Source of the DNA: Cryptomeria japonica
Lineage: Eukaryota; Streptophyta; Pinopsida; Cupressales; Cupressaceae
Length of the DNA: 64,000 bases
Direction of reading: 5' to 3'
Assembly (NCBI RefSeq): GCF_030272615.1
Contig: NC_081407.1
Coordinates: 317,222,456 to 317,286,455, forward strand
Below, piece by piece: positions 1 to 11,199 of the stretch; the first letter of the stretch is position 1; each line of letters begins with the position of its first letter. A program made the position numbers and the translations under genes. The notes below the pieces were generated by a model. It saw nothing but the letters and a program-made list of their open reading frames with translations. It was not told the DNA's origin and did no database searches.

Positions 1-1975
1 ATGAGACTTTTGTGTAGTTAGTTGTGTTATCCGATGTAGATGCCTTCCCTTTATCATGTTTGACAAATGGATCCTTAAAGATGGTATGATTCGTGTTTGT
101 TGAATTTTTGTTGGTGTCAATTATTATGTCACCTTGATCGATCATGTCTTGGATTAAGTTTTTCAATTTATAGCAGCTAGCAGTTTTGTGACCTTTAGTA
201 TGCTGATATTCATAAATCATTATTATTCCACCATGTAGGTTTGAAAGGACCCAGTTCATATACTCAGACTTCTGGCAAAGTGATCATATTTGTCTGTATT
301 AAATTTTTTAGCTCTGATTCAATAGGTTCCCCTAGAGGTGTGTAATTCCTTTTTGGAGCATTTACCGTTGGGAATTTTGTGTTCATAGTTTGCACAACGT
401 TTACGTTGGTCGACACAGTGTTATTCTCTGTATGTGGACTAAATGATTGACTTGGGCCTTGTAAAGACAAGATTAGTTGAGCTCTGTTCATTGTACGGGC
501 GTCTACAACACCATCATTGATCACATTTTTGTTTCTTGACCAAAACTTTGATTTATCATTGTTGTTGTTGTTGTTGCCATATTTTATGAGACCTTGTTCT
601 ACTAGCCCTTTCTCACACCTTAAGTCTTTTTCAGTGATTTGTTTAAATGTGGTCAAACATTGCATTTGTATTGGGTACTTGATTTTAGGAATTAAGTTTT
701 CTATAAACATGTAAACTTGCATCTTCTGTAGAGATCTCTCCATCTTTGTATGAAAGATGTGAATATTTCATTCTCATATTTTTTTTCCGCACATAAGTCC
801 ATCAAAGTAACTAGGGTTTCAATGTTATGCAAGAAGTTAGGAATGAAATGTTCAGCTAATTCACCCCATGATGTGATAGTTGGAGGTAGATGTGAAAACC
901 ACTCCAAGGCTGAGCCTTTTAGACTTTTAGGAAACAATCTCATTAGATAAGTTGCTTCAGTTGAAACCTTTATACATGTCATGAAAAACTCTTTGATGTG
1001 ATCTCTAGGATCACCTTTCCCTTGGTATCTATCAAATTTTAGTGTTTCAAAATGTGTTGGGAAAGGCGACATGTATAATGTGTGATCAAAAGGATAAGGA
1101 CATAAGTCATGTATTGTGTAGCTATTTTTATCGTTACCGGTTTGTATAGTTGTCATTTGTTGTTGTAGATTCTGTATTTGTTGGGCTAGAATATTTGTTT
1201 GAGATAGGGGTACACTTTGTGCATGTATATTTCCCACAATAGGATTCGTGGTAGTATAACTAGGTGGTTGTTGAAAGGTACCATAATTATAATTCTATGT
1301 GTTATGGGTTCCGCTAGGTACTTTAAAATAAGCAACATGTGAGCCCAGGTTTGACTGGTTTGTACTCATTGTATTTGTGGAACCTGGGTTTGTATTCTGA
1401 TGACTGTATATAGATCCTATGGAGTAGGAAACCAGAGGTTGAGTCGCACTTTTTGTATGAGAAATTTGTGTTTGAATAGGTGCCGAGACACTTGATATTG
1501 TTGGTGTGGCATGAGAGGCTAGGATAGCCTGTGTTGGTGCAATAATGTTTTTTGTTGAGGACGATGCACTTGATTGCGAAGTCGTGTTTGAAATGAAATT
1601 TGTTTGTATAGATGATGTTGGTGTATTCTGAGGAAAACTTGAGGTCATCATTTGTGTTTGTGTCATCTGTGGTATTTGACTGCTATTTGGACCTAAAGTA
1701 GTTCCTAGTGGTAAGATTGTTGTGATATCAAAATCTTCAGGTAACTTGGCCCCATTTTGTAATAACAACGAGAGATATTTATCCCTATCATTATGTATAA
1801 GAGCATCTAAGATCATAAGGACATGTGGGTCTTGTTGAGCTGACTCGATCTCTTCACGTGTTAAATTTTGTTGTAGCTTATGTATTGTGGGCATTCCCTA
1901 AGGATTTGACTGTTGAATACTTGATATGTCCATGTTCCAAGTTGGATTAACTGACAGGTCGTTGTTTGGGTCCAT
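1..1975 (-). pseudogene. Ty3/gypsy gag polyprotein, 5' part, broken
   Basis: Gag forms the particle that packages element RNA. Reading begins near 1975 (first ATG in frame; the codon matching the start of the 60939 copy is lost, though the following TRSQK-like residues remain). Blocks in order: a DPHVLMILDAL..NGAKLP segment (about 1750-1850), a Q/S/T-rich linker, then the retrotransposon gag core (about 1240-740) with CPYPFD, GKGDPRDHI, LMRLFPKSL and ALEWFSHLPP. The same blocks occur in the same order in the plus-strand element near 61860-62300. In-frame stops lie near 1896 and 1293, a frameshift near 740-700, and more breaks below 264. A remnant of a Cys-His motif (TKGHKTASC) is readable at about 165-205. 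The gene is dead and runs off the window. Confidence 0.88.
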
Positions 1976-2088
1976 CTTACTTTTTGCCTTTTGTGACCTT
2001 GTGATGGGAATTTAAAACTTCTCTATGAGGATGGTTTAGAACCTAATGCAAGATGACAATAATGTAAGACACTAGACCAGACTATCTA

Positions 2089-2367
2089 TTAGGGATTTTG
2101 ATGTGAGACTTGTTGAGTATTTCGATATTTTTGCAACGCGAGTTTTTCAAGTTCTTCTCTTAGAAGTTCTGTAACAATTTCTCTATCAATTCTATGAGCA
2201 ATTTTATACTCTCTATTTAGTTCGTACTCGACTCCTATGTACTGAGGTGCACTTCTCTTTAATTTCCAGGCTAAGTTACCTAAAACGTCAATGATTTCTT
2301 GTTGACTACCGTTTGGTACTAGATTAGTTTTCTCAAAGGGGAGAAAACCATCACCTGGGAGACCCAT
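2089..2367 (-). CDS. Unrecognised 92-codon leader ORF upstream of gag
   Basis: This ORF lies between the primer binding site and gag of the minus-strand gypsy element, about 110 bases upstream of the gag ATG. It begins MGLPGDGFLPF and ends in a charged stretch with many E, L, K and R residues (TELLREELEKLALQ), which suggests a helix. I do not recognise the family. Codon use looks ordinary, and no frame break is visible inside it although gag next to it is full of stops. It could be a small leader protein, an eroded N-terminal piece of a longer gag, or a chance ORF. I saw no matching ORF at the equivalent position of the plus-strand relative. Confidence 0.35.
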   Translation of the reverse strand: MGLPGDGFLPFEKTNLVPNGSQQEIIDVLGNLAWKLKRSAPQYIGVEYELNREYKIAHRIDREIVTELLREELEKLALQKYRNTQQVSHQNP

Positions 2368-2409
2368 TAAGACACATGCTATGACTTTCTAGGATGATTA
2401 TGCAAATGA

Positions 2410-2715
2410 TGACAGACTAAGACAGATGTATATGAGGCCGTATATGAAGATGATAATGAGGATGCAAATGAAGACTTATGCAACGTATATGAGGACGATA
2501 ATAAGGACATAAATGAGAACTATAATAAGGATGTATATGAGGACTATGAAACTTCTAAGGACGTATATGAGGACTATGCAACTTCTAAGGACGTATATGA
2601 GGATGATAATAAGGATGCATATGGGGATGATAATAAGGACATATATGAGGACTATGCGAAGACTTATGCAACTTCTAAGGACGTATATGCGGACTATGCA
2701 AAGACTTCCTATGGT
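2410..2715. repeat. Minisatellite of about 30 bp with a GGACGTATATGAGGA core
   Basis: A variable tandem repeat built from TATATGAGGACTATGCAACTTCTAAGGACG-like units, about 30 bases each, with some units shortened to GATGATAATAAGGAC. It lies in the leader of the minus-strand gypsy element. Long apparent ORFs on both strands here (isoleucine/leucine-rich on minus, RTYMRTM-rich on plus) are products of the repeat and not genes. Confidence 0.8.
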
Positions 2716-3679
2716 CACAAGTATGTAAATTTTTTGAGTTTGTAGGACCGTTTGACGTTTCAAGATAAAATTTGTTTCCAGTAATTCTGTTTGTAGGTCA
2801 AGTTTGTTGTTTTCCAAATCTGAGAACAGTTGTTTGAAGACAAGTATAGCTGACTGAACTATGTTCTGACCAACTCTGAGAATTCAGAGATACATAAGAT
2901 AGGGCCTAAAATAGCTCAAATACTAACTCAATACTAGTCTGGTACAACGATACATATAAAAGCACATAATAAAATCTTAGGTTGGAAAGTGGACACCATT
3001 CAATGAGGCCCCCGCAGTAAAATACTGAAACAAAACTAATAGATAAAGAGTTTGGCAATACTAGCTCCACTCCATGACACACACTTCTTGGGAATGCCAG
3101 TCTCTCTTACCTCAGAGATCCGAATATATTATCACTGAGGGATTTTTGTCTCATAATGTAATGTACATGAGGTGTATCTATGGGGTACGATCCGCACTCC
3201 CAGACTCACCAAATGTAGGATTTGGACTACTAAGTTGGTTCTTATTGTAAATTTTGAGGGGTCTCGATCCAATAACGGATTCTCAGAGAAATCCACTTAA
3301 AACTTTAGTTAAGCTTATCGATGCAGGGAAGGCCCCCACATACGTCCAATTCATTAAACACTCTAGCCGCCTGACCAGTATATTTATATAGCGGCTCGAA
3401 AAACCCACTCGAGAGTACGTTGGGAGAGATGATATCCCCAACACATCCCAATTTGAAGTACCTCTGTGGGGTGATGAAATCCCCATTCAAAGATACCCCT
3501 TACTACTAAAATAAAAAATTGAGTGTTGTTATCACCTTCTCCCTTTCTCCCAAGACCCAGAAGGCAGGTGGAAAGGTAGTTAATGCAACAGTAGGTCCAC
3601 CCCAAACACAATAAATAATTTCTTTCCCTTAAGAAAAAAAAAATGTGAGTTATCCTATAGATAAGCTTGATTCACGTTC
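2716..3679. other. Gypsy leader, no gene seen; more GC-rich block near 3050-3600
   Basis: No coding sequence is supported. The stretch from about 3050 to 3600 is richer in G and C than its surroundings and shows several overlapping short ORFs on the minus strand, none resembling a known protein. The other gypsy element has a GC-richer leader block at about 59450-59990. The block may act as an RNA (structured leader), which is inference only. Confidence 0.4.
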
Positions 3680-3975
3680 ATTTTAAAACCCAAGCTTAGG
3701 TGTGAGATACACATGTGCATGCCAATTTTAGAACACCAAACTGAAGTGTGAAAGAATGCATGTCAATTTTAACTAGGTTTACTTTAAGACCAAAAATGAA
3801 GTGTGAAAGCATGCATGTCCATTTTAACCATGTTTATTTTAAGCCCAAAACTGAAGTGTGAAAGTATGCATGTCAACTTTACCAAGTTTATTTTAAGCCC
3901 AAAATTGAAGTGTGAAAGCATGCATGTCAATTTTAACCAAGTTTATTTTAAGCCCAAAACTGAAGTGTGATAACA
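3680..3975. repeat. Tandem repeat of about 55 bp, roughly five copies
   Basis: The unit contains CTGAAGTGTGAAAGCATGCA followed by TGTCAATTTTAACCAAGTTTA-like sequence. The CTGAAGTGTG word recurs at 3741, 3796, 3851, 3905 and 3960, spaced 54-55 bases. The first, more decayed copy begins near 3685. It lies in the leader of the minus-strand gypsy element. Confidence 0.85.
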
Positions 3976-4099
3976 TGAGTGTTTATGATTTAGTAATAAT
4001 CCAATCCTCTTTGTAAATTTGCCACATGCTGCAAATAGATTATCAGTAACCCAAGAAAATCCATAGAAAACAAAAAACTTAACAATAAAAAATACAAAT

Positions 4100-4790
4100 G
4101 TGTAATAATACCCGAGCGAATGTGTGATACCATGCGAGCGATTGCATGATAATGACAGTGAGAATGCATAATTCTGACAAAATGAATGCGTGATACTGAC
4201 AGAGTGATTGCGTGATCCTATCTAGGTAAATGCGCAAAACATAAACATACCAACCAAAAATAAAATAAAAAGTTAATTCTGATCTAGAACCTACAAAAAA
4301 GATTGTGATGCCCTAGCAAGATCACTCATCATCCATTCTGTATTAAGAAAATTGTATTTTACTCTATACGAGAGAACTAGGTTGTTGTATCTATCAATAG
4401 CTAGTTGGTCCTCTAGATCTCATATCTGCTTTTCTACCTTTAGGATTCGCTGATAGCGTCTGGCTTGTCTTCTTTGTTCCTTTGTCCTCCTAGCACCTGA
4501 AATCCTGAATTGTACCTTATGTGCCATACGATGTCATAATTAAAGCATGCAATAAGTGTAAACCATATTCAGATTTAACAAATTTACTATAGAATCAAGA
4601 CAAAATAGAGTGCAGATAATGAGAAAAATAAGAAAAATAGAACGCATAAACCAACCAACGAATGCGTAACAATATTTGATCGATTGCATGATAGGATCTA
4701 GATGACTGTGTGATGGATTTCGCATGAATGTGTGACCCTAAGTTATCGATTGCGTGATGTTATCTATGTGATTGCGTGATCATTGAATCT
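4100..4790. repeat. Dispersed GATTGCGTGAT-like motifs in the leader
   Basis: Short words such as GAATGTGTGATAC, GATTGCATGATA, GAATGCGTGATAC, GATTGCGTGATC and GATTGCGTGATGTTATC recur in two clusters, about 4110-4230 and 4670-4790, with irregular spacing of roughly 15-40 bases. No gene is supported in this interval. The layout resembles the repeated GCGTCTGTGT words in the leader of the plus-strand gypsy element, although the words differ. Confidence 0.55.
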
Positions 4791-4880
4791 GGTGTGCAAT
4801 CTATACAAACGTGCAAAAAAATGAAAAATTCATATGATCTACAAAAATCACACAAAAAACAGAGAAGGTTAATTAGCTAT

Positions 4881-4900
4881 TCACGTCGGGTTCACCAAAA
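4881..4900 (-). promoter_or_regulatory. Primer binding site of the minus-strand gypsy element
   Basis: The minus strand reads TTTTGGTGAACCCGACGTGA immediately inside the LTR end, the position and form typical of a gypsy-type tRNA primer binding site. The LTR end on the minus strand is CA at 4901-4902. The tRNA cannot be named without a search. Confidence 0.75.
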
Positions 4901-5369
4901 TGTCGTATGTAAAATTCATCATGTAATTCAACTAGAAATCAAGGGAAATCATGAATCCCTATCTAATCAAATAATTATAAATAAACCAATGAAATAATGC
5001 AATTAATCAAATAGGAATGTAAAATAAATCAATAAAAACTCCCTATTCCATGATCGCATGTAGCTTCCATTGTTCTTCTCTTCTTTGTGGTATGGTGGTT
5101 CTCAGATATTGCACTGGAAACTTGCAAGTGACACAAAGATTCAAAGTTTGTGATTGTTGAAAATGGAGATTGAATGCTCAATTTATAGATTATTGGAGAG
5201 GATTGAATGAGAGGTGGAACAGATTGATCAAGAGGTGGAACTCAGGTGAGCTCACATGCTGATTGATAGTTGAATTGCTAATTTGGAGGTGGAACTCAAT
5301 AGATTGAATAGATTAATTGAGTTAGCTGATTGAGGAAAAAGTTGATTGAAAGATGAAAAAGGGTGATTG
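4901..5369 (-). mobile_element. Gypsy 5' LTR, promoter-distal fragment (R/U5 side)
   Basis: This is the 3'-most part of the LTR on the minus strand, next to the primer binding site. A TATA-like CTATAAAT lies on the minus strand at 5181-5188. The fragment ends at the copia-like insertion; bases 5365-5369 (GATTG) are one copy of its target duplication. A repeated phrase, GAGGTGGAAC(T), occurs at about 5210-5300. Confidence 0.75.
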
Positions 5370-6157
5370 TGTTGGCAAATGCACACTCCAATGAGAAATT
5401 GTAGGTTATTGAAGGTATTGTCATTGATGGCAACCATACAATCATATGATACCGGCAGACACAGGCACCAACACCGACAGACTCTACACCGACATATAGA
5501 ACACCGACACCGAAAAGGAAGATTATCGGCACCCTGGCCGACAGGAATTTTGCATAAATATATATATTTTGTATTTAATTGTAAAATCTTTTGTAAGCCG
5601 ACTTGGCGAATTATAAAATGACTCATATATGTATGAGATCATTGTAGATCATTTAGGAAGTGATATATGAAAAAGAAAATAGCATACCTAAGATGCGAAT
5701 TATTGGATAAGGGTTTATGAATGTAACAGAGCTTAAACCGGTACTGAATTTGGCATAGCAGATGCTAATTTGAAGTATTACAAGACATTGGATTTGTATA
5801 ATCCATTTTTTTAAGTTAGTGTGACTTCTTTTGTAATTGAGTAGTGAGCTCTAGGCACTTGGCCTTCCTGCATGTGCAGGCCCCTATTGTAAGCAGTAAT
5901 ATTCTCTTATTGGTCAGTAAGTGAATATTGTGGGTCACAAATCCCACCGAGGTTTTTCTCACACCAGATTTCCTCATTAAAATATTGTGTTATGGTGTGT
6001 CTCTTATGTTGTGTTTGTTATTTGTCTCTGTTGCATTATTTTTGGTTTACCAGTACATAATTTTGATATACTTTTCATGTTATAAGTTAAGAAAATTTCA
6101 TTATCGGTCAGATATTGATTCACCCCCCTCCTCTTAGTATCTTTGAGAATCCTAACA
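5370..6157 (+). repeat. 5' LTR of the non-autonomous copia-like element
   Basis: It begins TGTTGGCAAATGCAC and ends CCTAACA just before the primer binding site. A TATA-rich stretch (CATAAATATATATATTTT) at 5553-5570 is the likely promoter. The sequence aligns along its length with 11200-11985, with scattered substitutions. Confidence 0.9.
5553..5570 (+). promoter_or_regulatory. TATA box in the 5' LTR
   Basis: CATAAATATATATATTTT lies about 180 bases into the LTR. The matching stretch in the 3' LTR is at 11383-11396. Confidence 0.55.
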
Positions 6158-6159
6158 AT

Positions 6160-6171
6160 TGGTATCAGAGC
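6160..6171 (+). promoter_or_regulatory. Primer binding site, tRNA-Met type
   Basis: TGGTATCAGAGC, the standard plant copia primer site complementary to the 3' end of initiator tRNA-Met, lies two bases after the LTR end. Confidence 0.92.
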
Positions 6172-6228
6172 CCGGTCCTCTATTTTCAAAATCCTAATAG
6201 CTTGAGGAAGATCTTGACACCGGTAGAG

Positions 6229-7318
6229 ATGGAAAACCTAAGGAAGCAATTGGAAACAGCTCTTTCCGACTATGATACATAAAAGGTGAAAAATATCAAA
6301 CTTGAAGATGATCTGAAGGTTGCATAGGATATCATTCAAGGACTTCAAGAAAAATCTCACTGTTGCAAGAAATAAGAGAAGAGAACTTTGTGAAAAGATG
6401 CAAAACAATGATGATGAAAAAGAAACTCTTAATGATCTGGTGAACAAATTGAGACAAGAAAGCACTACAATGAAGAATAAGATGCAAGATATAACTATGA
6501 GATTTTGTAAAGAAATTGAAGATAGAAAGAAGAATGAAGATGACTTGGTTAGAAGACTGAATGATGCTAGAAATGAAAACACAAGACTTAGTCATGAAAA
6601 TGATATGTTAAAAACAGATTTGATGCATACACAGAATGACACAAATGAACTCATGAGACAGCAAGGAATCTTGGACAGAGAATTGGCTGCTGCAAATCAA
6701 CACAAGGAGAAATTCAAGAAAAGCTCAAAAGAACTTGTTGACATGTTGAAGAATCAGAAACCTAATGGTGATACAAATGGCCTTGGCTTTGAAGTTGGTG
6801 AAAGTTCTGGTACTGCAAACAATCATGATCATAGCAAACCGGTAAGACAACCTAATGCTTACAAATTCAATGGGAAATGCTTTAACTGTAACAAGTATGG
6901 TCATAGAGAAAATCAGTGTAGATCTAGAAATTATTAGAACAATAATACACCCATTGGTCAATGTTTAAAGTGCAACAAAATTGGTCATAATTCAGAAAAT
7001 TGCAAGATGAATGTAAGATGTTATGTTTGTGGAAGATTTGGACACTTATCTAATCAATGTAGAACATAAACTAGCATAGGATATGGGAAAGCTATTCAGA
7101 AGAACAATGTAACTTGTTATGCTTGCAACAAGATTGGACATATTGCAAAATTTTGTAGAAGTAAGGCATCACCGACAAATAATAAAGGTCCTAGCTTGAA
7201 AGGTAAAGAGAAGGTTGAAGAGGTAAAGCAAGAATTCTCAAAACAATGGATCAGAAAGTCAGATCAGAATGTTGATGGGAATACTCCTCCACCAGCAGGA
7301 GACTCTTCATCTAACTAA
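6229..7318 (+). pseudogene. Gag-like protein with coiled coil and four CCHC zinc knuckles, broken
   Basis: Reading starts at ATG 6229 (MENLRKQLETAL), meets stops near 6280 and 6328 and shifts frame near 6350, then stays in one frame to the TAA at 7316-7318 with further stops near 6935 and 7067. The first part is rich in K, E, N and L and looks like a long coiled coil. It is followed by four CX2CX4HX4C knuckles: CFNCNKYGHRENQC, CLKCNKIGHNSENC, CYVCGRFGHLSNQC and CYACNKIGHIAKFC. Four knuckles in a row are unusual for copia gag, which normally has one, and the usual UBN2 gag core is not seen. The likely role is RNA binding and packaging. Confidence 0.8.
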
Positions 7319-7623
7319 AGGAAAATCCTTTGGGGGTTTAGTAACAAAATGAAAAACGTGTTATTATTCCCTCGGTTGATGGTGAGAAGTGGAAATTACT
7401 TCATTACCGGAAGATGAGTTAAGTTGTGACTTAACTGAAAGGCATTAAACGTGGTAGTTGGAGAAAATAACATTATAAAGCAAGTGTTTCGGCTCCTTTT
7501 TCATTCACCGAGCATTCAAATCTTCAAGAGCATGCAAATTCCCAAGCGAAGGCATCCTTAGCGAAGAAGCGAATCAGTTCATCCAAGCACTCATCCTAAA
7601 GGCAGATTGAGGTATTCATAATC
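7319..7623 (+). other. Spacer between gag and ORF2 with a possible internal TATA
   Basis: No ORF is seen. ACATTATAAAGC occurs near 7470, about 150 bases upstream of the ATG at 7624. The spacer also carries repeated words around AAGCGAA and CAAGC at about 7545-7600. It could be the 5' untranslated region of a captured gene or simply a spacer. Confidence 0.35.
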
Positions 7624-10600
7624 ATGGCATCTTTATCCAATCATGAATTTATTGCAAACCCTACTGTGATTGAAGTAATCAAACACCCTAGACCCGTATT
7701 CAGGCTTGTTCCCAAAATTGCAAAGAAAGATGATACCCTAGGTGCATTTTCTCAAATTCCTAAGGGAGTAGTATATGCTGAAGATCCTAGGATATACATA
7801 CATTGTCATATAGAGGAATTAGGTGATGATGAGATCAAAAATATGTATAGGACTATGATTTGTGATGTAGATGGTAATGTAAAGCCGGAGCATAAGATAG
7901 TGGAAACCCTAGGTTTTATTGAAATCCGTAGTGGCCCGGATTTTCCCAAGGATATTATAAGGATTGTGCTAAGAAGAGTTCATGGGGAATTCTTTTGGTT
8001 AGATTCAATTCATAAAATTACCAAGGAAGCCGTTAAGGCAGTAACAGGGTTACCTTCCACTGGTAGCAGACCTGATAGAACCAAAAGAGTCTCAAATGAC
8101 ACAGTGATGGATTTAACCAGTGCAACATTTGACAAAAGGTCTCTAAGGGTAAATGATGTGAAAGACATAAATGTCAGATTTATCAGTATGATCTTATGCT
8201 ACAAGGCTACTCATGTAAATAGGTTGAACTCAGTTTCTAGCCTATGTATTAAAAGTGCATATGACATGGTTAACAACAATGCTAGAATAGATGTGTGTGA
8301 ATGGCTCAAAGATGAATTGATAGATAATCTGGGGAAGATAAAGGGAGATAAGAAAGGAACCTTTAAATTTGGAAATTTACTTGTATGTTTAATGTTTTAA
8401 ATTAAAAAACAAGTACCCAGTATTCATGCAAGAGACTTTGGCTTTGACATACCGGTAGGAAAGCAACTATTGGATCTATTAAACAACATGTGCGATAACA
8501 GGGAGAAAAACTTAAATGAACATTTTCAAGCACTAAAAGCTCGAATGAAGACAAGGATAAGACTGTCACAAGCAATTGTGGATAAATATCACAAAGAAAT
8601 TTGCTTTGTAATTAAGAAAGATGAAATCTGGATGGAGGCAGTTATCCCTAGAACTATCTGGGTAACTGAAATGGGCTATTAAATAGATGACAACATCATA
8701 GAAACTTATGCAAAAGCCCTCCTTGAAGCACCAAAGGAACCCACTGAGAAAGTCTTTGGAAATGCAGAAACAATTGAAATTGGAATTTAGTCAAGAAAAA
8801 GGGTTAAAAGGGTTGAAGCAATAGTAAGGAAAGGAACCCGACAGGCAAAGGCAATTAATGAAGATGTTTTGAAACAAATTGGTATAAATGAAAGTGAGTT
8901 GGAAGGACTTCAATCGGAAGCTCATCTTTCACCGGTTGGAACTTCCTCTGAGAGTGATATATCGACAACATTTAAAAGGGTGGAAAGAAAAGAAAACCCT
9001 CACCGGCACCCTCACCCACACCCAGGAGAACCAGATGAAAACAACAGGTAGTGAGGCCTCCAGTAAAGAAGTTGACTCCTAAGAAGAAAAAGGTAAAACA
9101 AGACATCTCTCCACTAGATAAGCTTCTTAGCGAAATAATAGAGGATGGAAAGTTAAAGAACATTAGCAAACTATACAATACACTTTCAGCTGATGACAAA
9201 GAGAGCATAGAAAATAGTGTAATCTTACACTTAGATATTTACAAGAAATTTCTAATGAAAATTGTTGATGAAATACCCATTGATCTTCATAGAAGACTTG
9301 AAGCTAGAAGGGTAGCTATTGTTGAGCTGGACAAGAAAATTAAAATTGAAAAACTACTTGCAGTTCATCCAGTTAACTCACTAGAAGAGATTGATAAATT
9401 AATCAGTGAAGCAAACCAGACTGTATTTTCAACCGCTCACCAGCATGTAGTACTGATGGCTGGCAGAGTAAAAGAAGTTTTTGAAGAAACAACAGATGGA
9501 TGGGAAATATTCTTTGTTGCAAAAGAGGAATAGGAAGAACTAAAAAGAACCAAGACTATCAAAGTATATCAAAAGGACAGGGATAAAGGGAAAGGAAAGA
9601 TAGGAGATCCTCCACACCTTCAAATAACCGACAACTTACTCCCACCTCCTTTGGATACTCCACCGGTAGAATCAGTTGACACACAACCCACTACAGGGGG
9701 TATGGAGACTCCTCAAGAGGATACTAATCCTGAGTCTGAAATTTTGTATACCATGAATATTGATACACAAGGGGTAAATATTGTGGTAGATAAAGAAACC
9801 ACTGAGGATAAGAAGAAAGATGTGGCTACTAAGTCACTGACTGCAGATGTGGAAACTAATGTTAGCACAAAGATAGAGAAAATGACAGAGGACTCTACTG
9901 AGAAACAATAAGAGAAATAAGGAATGAATAGTGTAGAGGCAAATACACAAAAACTGGAAGTACATTCAGAGACTACATCTGAGAAGTCGACAATTAAGAG
10001 CTTAGAGAAACCATCTGAGGCACTGAAACTGAAACAAGTTGATGTTCAAGTTCAAACTGAGATAGTGCCACCGACAAGAACTGAAAAACCAAAAACTTTG
10101 CTAATAGAAATGCATACCCAAACAGATCCTCCTAAGAAAGAGGAAAGCAAGGTTATTACTACAACCAGCAACATGGAAATTATAAAAACAGTTGGACAGA
10201 CATCTGGTACTTCTATAGAAGAATTCCAGCCTCCAAATGTAACTGAGATCTTATTGGAATCAATAAAGAAACTCACAGAATGTAATGCACGGGCCTATAA
10301 GGCTATTGATGATGCAATCCCCATTCTTAAACTGATAGCACCCAAGTGCATTGTGGATAAGAAAGATTCTTTAGGTCAACTAGACACATTGTATAAATAC
10401 ATCACCGGCAACACCTTGACAATTGATCAAATAAATGAGAATACATTTAAGGAGAAAATGAATAAAGAGAAAGAAAAATTCTTTGATATAACAATAAAGA
10501 AGTGCATGGGCCACATTGGCACACTTTTATCGGCACTAAAAAAAACAATAAAGGAGTTCAAGGAACTCTATATAGATACATGCAAGACAAATGTTCTGAC

Positions 10601-11036
10601 AACAGATATAGACAAGGAAATAGGAAAGGTACAAAAGGAAATTGACAATATAGCTGATAATCTCATCGGTTCATCATAACCATTATCAATTACAGAGCAG
10701 AAGATACACAGTCTTGAAGAAAAACTTGAGAAATTTGAAAATGAGAAAGACAAAATAAAAGGGAAGGCAAAAGACCTTAAATACAAACTCAACCCTAAAT
10801 TGGAGTACCTCATCTCTTTGAGTAAAGAGATCTATGAGGCACTTGTTCAAGGACAGAAGACACCGGAGGAACAAATGCATCACCTCACTGGTACTATTCA
10901 AAGAATAGAGGCTGCACTAAAAGACAGTGAAAAGTTCACTGAGAATTTAAATTTGGTATTAGCAGAAATCCTTCAGATTGTAACACACAGGTTACAAGGA
11001 TCCAGGCAGGAAACACACTCCATTGACAGCAAATGA
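7624..11036 (+). pseudogene. Long second ORF of unknown function, about 1,130 codons, broken
   Basis: A near-continuous coding region starts at MASLSNHEF. It runs in one frame to about 9045, shifts once, then continues in another frame to 11036. Stops interrupt it near 8400, 8682, 8790, 9533, 9911 and 10679. The first 350 codons look globular (FWLDSIHKITKEAV, AVTGLPSTG, DVCEWLKDELIDN). A basic stretch (KLTPKKKKVKQ) follows, then a T/E/P-rich linker (about 9600-10150), then helical, lysine- and glutamate-rich coiled-coil-like sequence to the end. I recognise no catalytic motif: no protease DTG/DSG, integrase DDE, RT YxDD or RNase H. In position it replaces pol. It could be a captured host gene or an element-specific protein such as a second structural protein. 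Confidence 0.65.
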
Positions 11037-11186
11037 CAACCTTTGTCATTGATGTCAAAGGGGGCATAGTGAAGATGAGAAAAATGGACATCATCTGCTC
11101 AAGGGGAGCACTCATTTTTGGTAAGACAATTTTGGCAAACCATTTTTGGATTTTTGGATCTTTCTCATGAGTGTTTCCATCAATGC

Positions 11187-11199
11187 CCAAGGTGGAGAT
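11187..11199 (+). promoter_or_regulatory. Polypurine tract of the copia-like element
   Basis: CCAAGGTGGAGAT lies directly before the 3' LTR start TGTTGG. It is a slightly interrupted form of the AAGGGGGAGAT tract seen before copia 3' LTRs. Confidence 0.7.

Noticed and set aside
2476-2817. Isoleucine/leucine-rich minus-strand ORF and its plus-strand mirror
   Set aside because: Both are readings of the 30-bp minisatellite.
6160-6171. TGGTATCAGAGC as part of a tRNA gene
   Set aside because: Only the primer-binding segment is present, directly after an LTR end. The same holds at 30462-30473.
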